DNA of 64,000 bases from Eutreptiella sp. 'Long Island Sound 2002' (Eukaryota > Euglenozoa > Euglenophyceae > Eutreptiales > Eutreptiaceae), in contig OZ038386.1 in NCBI GenBank assembly GCA_964036045.1, positions 13,741,613 to 13,805,612 of the forward strand, written 5' to 3'. Of the stretch, positions 12,601-24,600 are shown in pieces. Both the position numbers and the translations under genes were made by a program. Numbering within the stretch: the first letter of the stretch is position 1; each line of letters starts with the position of its first letter. Under the pieces are notes generated by a model. It saw nothing but the letters and a program-made list of their open reading frames with translations. It searched no databases and had not been told where the DNA came from.

Positions 12601-15600
12601 GGGGGCGGCAGCTGTGCAGAAGTGGCTTGAAAGGTGTGTTTCTGGGCCCCATCGCTACCTTCTTCCAAATGCATTGGACAGGCAGAAGCTTCGAAATGGA
12701 AATTTTTTAAAGAGCCCCCCCCCCCCCCCCAGGCTGGCAGTGGAGTGGACGCCACAGGGGGCAGGAGCAGTGCTTGTGAGCAGAGGGACAACTGTCCTAG
12801 TCTCACGTACCAAAATACGTTTCCCCACCGTTTGAGCACAAACAATGTCTACAAGGTCTGCCCCAAACCCCGAACATGTGCGCACACCAGGAAGTATCGG
12901 CATATCTCCTGAGCGTTTACGACCAGCCCCCCCCGCCCCCCCCGCAGGGGGATGGGAATGGAAGGAGTGTGGTGAGGTCGATGGGCACTGCGGCCTACGG
13001 AGGGAAAGGCCAAGGGAAGGGAAAGGGAGGGGGAGAGGGAAGGTTAGGGCAGGGAGGAAGAGGAAGGTCAAATGGTGGTGAGAAGCCGATGGGCACCACC
13101 GCCTATGGAGGGAAAGGGTCCAAGGGAAGGGCAGCGAATGGCGATCGGCCAGTAGGCCCCGCCAGCTGCAGACGAGATCATCACACCATGGCGTCATGCC
13201 AAAACCCCCCCCGCAGAAGGGATTTTCAAATCCCGACCCTTCCCCCAGAGTCCGACAGAAAATCGAATTGTTAGACCAAAAAAAAATATCGTTGTGCTAT
13301 TTTTTGAGGGGTTTACCCTTTAGTTTCACCCCCGTACCCCCCTCACCTCCCGCCGCTTCAAAGTGTCAAAGTGTCTCTGGGGTCCAGACAGAATGTGGCC
13401 AGAAGAACCCCTCTTGCCATGACAGCAGCGGCCTGTGTACAGTGGCCGACGTCAGTCCCTTTGGTCGGGGCATCTTTGGGGGCCTCTGCCCGACGACTGC
13501 GTCAACTCAACATCGCCCCAAAACCCGTTCGGGATTCAGGAGCTTGGCCCACCGCTCCACAGGGGTACCTAGGGAAGTGTTAGAATGGCCGTACACCATG
13601 GCAGAAGGGGGAGGACGCCCCCCCCCCCATGGACCCCCCTCTCTTCCCCTTCTAATGTGCCATTGAACACGGAAAATTTGTGGAGGTGAGAACACCATTT
13701 TCGCGGCCTGAAACCGCTGCATGGCAGTGCAGGGCGCTTCTGTGTGGATGTGCAGTCGTGGCCCTGTTGTCTGTTTGTTTTGCAGGATAGGCCATGGAAC
13801 GCCTTTTCCCTGTTAAAAAGGCAGTGAAAACCACCACCGTTCAAGAGATGGTTGCCCCCATCATATATTTTCGTTTTCCTGACGCTTTCCATGGGAAGCC
13901 CCAACATCCCCAACATATCTTTGACCAAGTACTGATTTTCCGTTCCTCAGGGAGAGTATTGCATCTTGTATTGTATTGCATACTCACTGTCCATCCAGAG
14001 GTATGCTGGTGTGCCTTACAGAAAATTCATTTGTTTCCCTTTTTTGGGTGGGGCACCGTATGAGGAGGGGGGTCGTAGCCAAACCCCCGCCCCCCCGTCC
14101 CTTCAGACCCCCCCTCCTCCCCCCCCTTTCCCCCCTTCTAGTACCTCCTTGGGAGCACCTGCACGTGCTGACACTGCCGTTGTACAGGGCTACCGGTGCA
14201 CCGGAGTTGCATGGGCACAAGTGGGCAGGTGCCCCGGCATGAAGTGGCGCACGCCCTGCTGCTGCCCCAACCCTTCCTCTTGTGCAGGTACAATGATGTC
14301 GCGAGGCTGTGTGTCTTGCTCTGGATGCAATCGTCCCTCAAGAATATGTTTCAGTCCCTGATTTCACAGATTTACTCGGACGAGAACATTCCCACCGTGA
14401 CGGTGGAAATGGCTTTGTCTCGCAGGTATTCGTTGGCCGTGATCCTGCGATATGAGCCTCTTATGCAGAGCTCCTTCGTTCCCTCGGGAAGCCGGGCGCA
14501 TCGAAGTGTGGCATAAAGCTGCCGAGGCAACATCGCGCATGCTTGGTCGGAAGCCAATGCCATACATGCAGAATACGCAGCCAACGAAGTGGGCAGTGAC
14601 GGTGCTGAGAGGCTGGGGCTCACGGAGTCACAAATACGGTGGAGGGGGGTTGGGTAGAGCCCCCTAGCGGACCCCCCCCCCTTTTTCCCAAAAGGGGCTG
14701 CGGTGACCGCACCCCTCAACCTGCTGTGGGATGCAGATGTTGAATGCTAACTCTTACCACGCAAGGCACAGGGTCGCAGGGCGACAAAGTCAGAACAAAC
14801 AGCTCTTCAGTGACATTGCCATATCGCTCACCCCACCTCAGGGTCTATAAAGGGTGTGCACACTCCATACACCAACCCCGCATCCTTGTCAGGGCAATGG
14901 CAAAAATACGAACAACAACATGTAGTGGGGGATCTCCCTATCCCCAGCTGTATACAGCCCCCCAAGAGGGAGCAAAGTTTGAGGGCCCATGGAGGTAAGG
15001 CCCAATGGGGAGCACCTGACACAGTGCGCACACGGCACAACTATTTGGCAACATGTATGGGAAAGGTGTTGTGTTGTTGTTTGGATTTGTCCTCTCACGC
15101 TGGGCCAGGCCCTTTTTCAGTGCCTCGCCCTCCCCTAGGGGGTGCCTGCCTTTTTCAAAATTGTGGGTGCCTCCTTCAGATGGGTCCATAGTGGGTAGGC
15201 TGCCTTTCGGCCAAAGCAGTAGATTACCTGATTACCCGAGTGCCACACCTCTGCTCCCATTTTGCCCTGCAGCCATTTTGCTTCCTGTGACAGCTCAACA
15301 TGAAAGTTCTGTGTAAATGTGGCATGCACAGTTCTGACCATGCCAATGTGATGCGGGAACATGGGACATTGTGTTGTGTTGCGGTCTTGCAGAGACTGCC
15401 AAAATGATAAATAAAACAATTTGCTCCAACCTTCGGTGGTGCATGTTGGTTTTGGTGGTTGGTGGATGGGTGGGTGCCTCTTCCCCCCCCTCCCCCTCCT
15501 GGGTCAACACAACCCGCCACCATGGAGAAACACAAACAGCGGACCAAAACAGCGGCTTAGTGGACCTTCATTCAAGGAAAGGGAAGGGAAGGGAAGGGAA

Positions 15601-18600
15601 GGGAAGGGAAGGGCAGTGAATGGCGATCGGCCAGTAGGCGCAGCCAGCTGCAGACGAGAACAACAAATCCAAGGTGACATGCCAAAACCCCCACATCCTA
15701 CGCATGACGTGGACTGACCCCACATGGGGGTTGTTGGGCGTGGAACGCACCAATCGTGCGAAAGAGAAGGCACGCAAATTACCCCGCGCGTCACGTGGCG
15801 CTCCCGGATACGAAGATCTAGTGCAGCGAGAGTGCGAGTGCCTACCATGACTCCGTAGCACTGCATCGCCGGGGGCATGGCATGTAGTGGACAGTGAAGC
15901 ATGTGCGGTGGTGTTAAGGATGGTCTAGTAGCTTGGACCGGGCAACACCGTTGACGCTCCTGTTGAGCCGTGAAAGTGTGACACATGGGGGCAAGTGGTG
16001 ATAGGCGTGCATAACTCACGTAGCTCACCCACACGCGCGATGGACGCACTCCGCCATGAGCATGATTGCGACCTCGTGTAGGTGAAAGGTAAGGCCGTAT
16101 GGATCCTTAATGTTTTGGTCGACGCAACCCGCCACTATGGAGAAACAGAAACAGCGGACCAAAACAGCGGCTTAGTGGACCTTCATTCAAGGAAAGGAAA
16201 GGGAAGGGCAGTGAATGGCAATCGGCTAGTAGGGGCCGCCAGCCGCAAACTATGAACAACAAATCCAAGGCAATATGCCGACCCCCCCCCCCCCCCCCGC
16301 CCCTCTTGGGGTCGGTGGGACAAGCGGTGTGCTTGCCTGCCAAAAGTTGGTCCCCCCGCTCCCGTGGGTTAAAAAAAGCCCTGCGCCGGGCACCTCTATG
16401 GATGTGCTGATTTGGGAGTGCAAAGGTCCATAACGGGCCAAGGGGCATTTCAAAGTTAAGTGGGTGCCAATTGTATTGTGCTCTTGATTGTGCTATGTTT
16501 TTGGGAAGGAGGTGTTTATACAATTTTTGTGGCCAAACGTGCCGAAGCACAAATTTTAACATGAGTGAGTACTTTGTGCGTCAAGAGTGTATGTGCCGCA
16601 AACACAATCAAGTTTTTGTGGGGTTGTATCATGATGATAACACTCACTCAAAGAATTCTCATACAAGGAGACACAAGCATGCACGTAGTTGCAGAATCCG
16701 CCACACATGCATGCACGGCATTCTCTGCCATACAGGCAGGCATGCAGCTGCATGCAGTTGCACATTCTACTACACATGTTGTATCTGCCACACAAGCATG
16801 AATACATTTGCATAATCTGCCGCACACGTAAGCATGTAGTCGCATATTTTGCACACAGGTTGTATTTGCCACACAGACATGAATACATTTGCATAATCTG
16901 TCACACAGGTACGCATGCAGTTGCATATTCTGCTACACAAGCTGTATCTGCTACACAAGCATGCATGCAGGCGCACAATCTGCTACACAAGCTGTATCTG
17001 CCACACATGTAATTGCAAAATCTGCTACGCAAGTTGGATCTGCTCCACAGGTAGGCACACAGTGGCATACTCTACCACACAAGCACCGCATGGTCTGCCA
17101 CACACGCATGCATGCAGTCACATAATCGGCCACACAGGCTTGCACGCGGTTGCATGTGGTCCTATATGCTGCGACACATGCTGCATCTGCCACACAAGCA
17201 TGCATGCGGTTGCAAAATCCGCCACACAGGTATGCATGCACGGCATTCTCTGCCATACAGGCAGGCATGCAGCTGCATGCAGTTGCACATTCTACTACAC
17301 ATGTTGTATCTGCCACACAGGCATGAATACATTTGCGTAATCTGCCGCACACGTAAGCATGTAGTCGCATATTTTGTACACAGGTTGTACATGCAACACA
17401 GGCATGAATACATTTGCATAATCTGTCACACAGGTACGCATGCAGTTGCATATTCTGCTACACAAGCTGTATCTGCTACACAAGCATGCATGCAGGCGCA
17501 CAATCTGCCACACAGGCATGCACGCACTGCATTATCCACCACACTGGCACACATGCAGCAGCATAATCTGCCACACACGCGGTTGCACAATCTGCCACAT
17601 TCTGCTTTACTAGTGGTATGTGCCACACAGGCATGCATGCAGTTGCATAACCCGCCACACAGGCATGCACGCAGTTGCACAATCTGCCATGCACGCATGC
17701 ACACACTGCACTATCTGCCACACAGGCAGGCATGCAGTTGCATAATTTGCCACACATGCGATTGCATAATCTGCCACACGGGCATGCATGCAAGGCATGT
17801 AGTCGCATATTTTGCTACACACGCTGTATCTACCACACCGGCATGAATACATGTGCATAATTTGCCACACAAGTTATACGTGCAGTCGCATACGTTGCTA
17901 CACAGACTGTATCTGCCACACACACACACATGAATACATTCGCATAATCTGTCACACATGTATGCACGCAGTCGCATACTCTGCTACACAAGCTGTATCT
18001 GCTACACTGGCATGCATGCAGTGCTTAGTCTGCCACACAAGCATCCATATGGTTGCATTATGTGCCGCATATGCATGCACACCATTGCATAATCTGTCAT
18101 GCACGCATGCATGCAGGTGTATGATCTGCCACATAGGCACTCGTGTAGCTGCACAATGTACCACACACGCACGCATGAAGTGGTAGGATCCGCCACACAT
18201 TCATGCAAGCAGTGGCACATCTTTCACACACCCTATCCGGTACTCAAGAGACGCGAGGGCACGTGAAGCACAAAATGAGCCAGGAACCGCCTGTGGGGAC
18301 GCATGTCTGTTCAACATCCTGATGAACCACCTTGTCCAACCAGCAACCCGCAGGAGAAGCCCAATATCCAACTGCCGGAGTAAAGCACAAAACGGAAAGT
18401 GGCGGTTCCATCGCCCCCGCCCCCACATACTATGTACATGTGACGACTATGCACAGAGGGGGGAGTATGAGAGCAAGTACAGCATGGTCCACACGTCCAC
18501 ACAAAGTACAGGATTGCCTGAACCCATGCCGCGAGCATCGGGGTAGATCCCAAGAGGGGCCCGAGCACCGCTGTCGCATGGGCTGCGTCAGCAGCTAGGT

Positions 18601-21600
18601 CGCTGAACTCACCTTGGCGGGGCATGCATGCACCTCCCAACACGTACTCTAGGTGGACCGCTCCCGGCAGCCGACACCCCGCTCACGGTGGGGCCTGGGT
18701 CCCTCTCCCTGGTACACACCGGGGCAGGTCAGGGAGGGTGGGGCACGGTCAAGGGGGCAGGGCAGGAGGGAGCAGGAACACGAACTGGAAGCAAGGTAGA
18801 GGAACCAACGGAGGATGGAACAACAAAGTGTGGGGCACGCAGTGATCACAGTGTGGTGGCAAGTGCGCTGTTTTGGACACACTCCCCCACAAACAGTGGA
18901 GTTCGCCCGACCGCCTCCACTTGCCACTGTGGGGCGGGCTGACAGTGTATCGCAGCTAACGAACTAAGTGAGACGTAGACCCACAACGAGCCATTTGCCT
19001 CACCTGCCGTGACCACCAGTGAGGGTACGGGGAGGTTACAAGGGGGGGGGGTAGGGGGGGAGTAGGGAGTATGGGGGGGGTGGTAGGGGGGGGGGTAGGA
19101 GGGACAACTTTGTGCCGACACTGTGCTGTGCAATGCCATCCTCTGTTTTTGTGAACTGTCCAACTGCCTATAGCAGGCATACCAAATTTTTGCACATCCA
19201 AACAGAATGTCACGCAGCATTTAACCCTTAATCCCCCCCCATGCCCCCAGTAAGACACTTTCTGAGTGTCTATTTTTGTTTCGACGGAAAGGCGCCTATG
19301 GTACCACTAATGAGGCTGTTATTGTGTTGCTGAAAACAGTATTTTTGGATTTTTGGAATCAGTGCGACGAGAGGCTCTGGACAAAAAGTCATCGTTCAGG
19401 GAAAATTTGGCCATTTTTGATGCCCACAAAATTTTCTGGGCACCTGGTTGCATAGCGATTGATTATTGGTCCCCAATCGAGGCCCTGGCCCGGAGCTCCC
19501 CCCCCCCCCCCCTCCAGTTTTGGGGGACTCTGCCCTCCCCCCCCCTGCCCCCGGCGCAATTGATAGTTCGCTTCTCCCCAGCTCAAACTGACCCTGCTTT
19601 TGCTGTGCCTCTTTTGTGCACGGAAACCAACTGAGACCAAAGAACCATCGGCGCTTGTGAAACGTGCCAGTCTACTTGTGAAGGCAGGATTTGCGCCAGT
19701 CTACTTGTGAAGGCAGGATTTGCGTGTCAATGTGGGAGATTCTGCCTGCTTCCCTGCTTGCCCTGGTGGATTTGCACCAGATACCTCCATTGTGTCGCAG
19801 ATTGGGTGGCGGACCCACGGCTTGTTTTGTGCTGCAGGTACAATCTGTCCACAGTTGCAGAATTCTCCCTCATCGACACCCCAGGCCCTGATGAAGCCCG
19901 GCAGTCCTCATTCCTGGACCTCCGACTACGAGAAGTATTGCAGCAGGTGTCCTCTGGGATGGGGGCTTGGGGGGGATTCTTGCGTCACAATGCAGGTGTT
20001 GTTTGAAGGTGAGGGTCATGTGACCACAGATGAGTCAGCAGCAGCAGCAGCAACACGTCCAGGAAAAACCGTCGGCCAAGCGAGCTGCAGATGTAAAAGT
20101 TGTGTGGTGTTGGGCGTGGTCCGCACGTTGGCACAGCAGTGAGTGTCTGGCGGAGCCCTCCCTCTGTGCAGGCCAATGCCGTGATCTGCGTTACGACCGC
20201 CAATTCTATGCAAAATACTGCCGAAGACAATGTCTGCAAAATGGTGCAGCAGTTAGACAGGTCTGGAATTTTGGCGTAAACGCTGTGCACCAGCAGCAGC
20301 AGTTGCTGGATATTGCGGGATGGCTGAGGTTGGGTGGCACTGGCCAGCAATTGTTGGTTGTTTGGAGGTGTTGGTAGGTGCGTGAGCTAGTAGTAGTACA
20401 GCGGGAGGTGGAAGTGCAGCAGTAGCAAGGGATACGTGCTTTTTTGCATGTGTGTGTTGCGTGGGTGTGTACTGCGTGTGCATCTGTGTGTATGACTCCT
20501 GTCTTTTGTGGGAGGACCTGCATGCCTTCTTTGTCTCCAGAATTTCAACAAGTACGCCCGTTGCTCGTGCGTGTGTGCCTGCCTGCCTGCGTGCGTGCCT
20601 GCATGCGTGTGTGTCTCAACGAGGTTACGCACTCAGTGCTTTCTTTTGCCCATGTGATTGTTGGTGATTCAGAAATTCATTCAATCAGGGCTTCAATTTT
20701 TGTGTTCGGTCATTTTTTTGGCACCGCTACAAAACTTAGGAAAGCAGATGCTCAGCATCGCCCTGTTTCACTCCCCATTACCAAGTATTGAGACTGTAAA
20801 AAGGTGGGTTACAAATATCAGGACAGGTAGATGCCATCGGACAATATTTTATGTAGTTGTTTCTCGCTTATGCCAATTTTAAGAATGCGTGAACGAGCAG
20901 TGAATTTTTTGTCAGGCCAAACAGAACACGGAGGATGAGGAGTGGGTTGTAGGCTTGGTATTTACATTGCTGTCGTAGGGTGCGGTTCTCGGTCTTAGAT
21001 CGAGTAGCTTCTTGATGTACAGAGGCCTGATCCCCTGTATCAGACACCCCAACGTAACCCTCAGAGCGCATGAATTTCTCCGTCCCTTCGTGGCACAAAG
21101 CCCTAAAGCCGCCCAGGCCATTGGGAATGCTTTCTGTGCGCTGGGAATGGGCGCCGCAGGCGCCAGGGTAAGGGTAATTAGCTGTGGGGTAATTGGCACC
21201 ACATTAATTTTCCTCAATTTTGGGTGAAGGAAGTAGGTCAAACGGGCACAATGGCGAGGCACAATACTCAAAATGGACAAAAAATGTTGCAACAACCACT
21301 CCCCATTCAAAAGTACTGTTCACAAAAGGAACAATTCCCCATGTTCCATGATAATTATCCAAATTACGCGCCGCAGGTGCCGCAGGATTAGCGCTCCCAT
21401 TATCCACTCTGTGCATGTGTTTGGTTGTCACAGACAGCGGTGCAACAAGGTCGGAACGCTTGGTTCAACAACAGATGTCATTTCTTTGTTGCCCAGTGTC
21501 TGCACCGCAATGCTTGCAGTGCCTGCATGTATGTGGGGCAGAACGAGGCTCCACTATGTCTGCGGCCATGATGCACACCAGGAAGAGGACGTGCGCGTTC

Positions 21601-24600
21601 AATCCGAGTATGGCGTTGCAGATGAGGCTGCCAATAAATAACACCATCCAGCCTGGTACTGCCCAGTAAACGTATTCCACAATACCTATTGGGTGGCTCC
21701 TTCGAATAGGGGAAGTCTGTAGGCTCCAGCTCAGTTCAGACAACACATTCGGCAATTTCACCAGGAATTGAATGTTTTTGATCATGTGTGTGTCTGTGTG
21801 TTTGTGGACTTGCATGCGTGTGATGTGGATGTGATGCCTTTGTCTTTTGCAGGTTCAATGTGTTTGACAAAAGTCTGCTGGTTTTTGTCAACCACGCGGA
21901 CAAGTCTGACAGCCCCAAAAAGGAGCTGGAAGTGAGACGCAGCACTGCCCAGGCATTCTTTAAGGTTGGATTGTGTTTCCTGTGCCTATTTGTTGATTTG
22001 TATATTTGTGTCACCATGTGAGGTCATATGTGATGGTGCTGCTGAGTTTTCCTGCCCTATGTTTTTTTTTTTGGAGTGTGGGTTTCCTGAGAGATACTGG
22101 ACGGAATGTGGTGGTGCTTGGCCAGGGGGAATGCTTTCCCTGCGGCGCCTGTGGCGCGCAGTTTGGATAATTATACCAGAATACAGGCGGAATAGTGCCG
22201 CATACATACACACATTTGTTACATACTGTTTACCCCCCCACACCACTTTTTTCTCCCATTTGATTGCTACATTCCCTTTTTTGGGCCTCTATCTTTCACA
22301 AATGGTGCATTTGATTCCGTATGATATTGATCCGTTATGGGCACTCTTTCATTCGAGGCCGTGGAGAGCATCTGTTTGCCCAATTGTACACTTGGGCTGT
22401 GTGCTGCGAGCCGTGCACCAAACTGGGGATGAACTGGGAGGAGCGCATCCTATGACTCCATTGGATGGTCCATGTTGTGGTTCACATCCGGCACTTCATC
22501 AACAATCGCAACGTCAAGTACAAGCTGTATGGTCCATGGGGTCATTTTCTCGGACAGTGTACACTAAAGCTAATTACCCTTTCCCTCTGGCGCCTGCGGC
22601 GCGCCGTGGCCTGCAGGAAGCGTTCCCAGGGGTGACGCGGATAGGTGCCCCACCAAACGTGATGGTGTGTCACTGATTTTCCTTTTCATCGAATGTGCAT
22701 GCACCTGTGACCACGAGTGTGACAATGTATGTGTCATCGTCTGTACAAGTGTTTCGTCCTATCTGATGGAAATGTTCGTAGATGCATAACCCGTGCAAAA
22801 CATTGCGGACTGGTATGCCTATGACAACGTGTGAATTTGTCTGATTGATTGGTCCAGCTGCGGTATGAGGCACTCCGTCACATTCACTTGCTGCGCAGGA
22901 CCCGGCACGATCCGATTGCGTATTCTTCACGTCGGCACTCAACGGTTTCTGTGCTGTGAAAATGGAGAAGCTGCTGTTGTCACTGGGAGCCGCTCAAGCC
23001 AGTCCTGGTGAACTGCTGAAGCACCTGAAAGGGGTATTCTGGTGCATGGTGCATGCTGGATGTCGTGTGGGTGCGGCCTGGCAGGCTCAGATGGATGTGG
23101 CCTGGTTGACGAAAGTCCGCCCCGAGCGATCCATAAAAAAAGACACCAATATGCGGACAAACCGTCTTAGGGCTGTGGCAACATACCGCAGCCCTCGCTG
23201 GTTGTCGCGCAAGGGTAAAGACAGCTTTCATTTGCCCCATGTAGGACATCCTCGGGGAAGTAGAAAGAACACTAAGCACAGGACCATGTGGCTTTGGTTT
23301 GCTCACAGATCTGGTGTCGATCGTGTTGTGCTGAAGCTGGTGTTAGTGCTGTGCCAACTTCTGAAAACTTGTTGGAGTGCCTTTGCATTGTGCAGGAGGA
23401 CCCGGAGACTGAGGACTGGATCGCACACTGGATCAACTTTAGTTATGGCTTCGATGGGATCCCAAGTGCGAAAGGGTGGCCAACGTTCTCTGCCATCTTG
23501 GAAAAGAATATGATGCGGTGGCGGCAGTCGCGTTTGGAGGGACCAGTGACATTAATCTTTGATTTCTGGGCTGGGAAGGTGGGCTGCATGAATTTGCGTA
23601 GCGCAGTGGCAGAGCTGCTGCCCAGGTATTGTCCCGACAGTGGTGAGTGGCCGAGCAGTGCACATGCGAGGGTTGTGAGGAAGGTTGTGAGGGGGGTTGT
23701 GAGGAGGGTTGTGAGGAGGGTTGTGAGGAAGGTTGTGAGGAGGGTTGTGAGGAAGGTTGTGAGGAGGGTTGTGAGGAGGGTTGTGAGGAGGCCCACCGCC
23801 TGAACAACCAAAGCCCGGCCATTCAACGTTACGCGCAAATGGTTCATGCATCCTGACCAGGACGCATCAGCCAAAACGGGCGTGACTGAGAAAACGGAAA
23901 GCAACGTTCTCACGTAAACCGTGCACGCGCTGCGTGCTCAACCGCGGATGGGCTCCTCCTGTCCATCCCTGCCAGGGGGAATGAATGGGTTAGCACGGTC
24001 CGGCCGCTTTCACCGTTTTGTGATGATATAACTGTAAATAATATGCAGCAATAATTTGCAGCAGCAGTGTTTCCGAGTCTGGTCTGAGGCACGTGGCTCC
24101 GTGGGCTTAAAGAAGTTCAGATTGGTCGACAAACACCCAAGTCCGCCAAGGGTCATGCCAGCCCAGGGCACTGTTTTTTCCCATCAGTGCAAATACGATG
24201 TTGCGAGCACAATTGGATGCACTCGCGCTTGCCCTGTGAATGATTTTTTCCGAAGTATAAGTTCATGGCCACGTACACCATACAAACATTCATGCAGAGC
24301 GCACAGACAAACATGCTATGCAAACGACACTGACTGCACACACCGCGGAGTTCTCTTAGGAGGCGAGTGAAGGTTCCAACGAGGAGTGGGATCCCTGCCC
24401 CCAGCAGTTTAGAGCCAGCAAGTGGTGCGAACAACAGCGACAGAACAGAGCCATGTTATGTCGCCGGTGGCATACCCAAAAGGCTCTTGTTGGCCAGTAA
24501 TGAATTAGTCCTGATGAAGTTCCGAGCCCAACCAGTTTTTTGGGACCGGGGCTTGAAGGCGTAAGCACGACTGTTAGAAGCCGTGGTGACCCCTTGCCCC

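Noticed and set aside
16951-17846. 166- to 244-codon Cys/His-rich frames
   Set aside because: They lie wholly in the tandem satellite, exist on both strands and cycle with the repeat unit.
23443-23913. Leu/Thr or Pro/Asn repeat proteins on the minus strand
   Set aside because: Artefact of the 12-bp minisatellite after exon 17.
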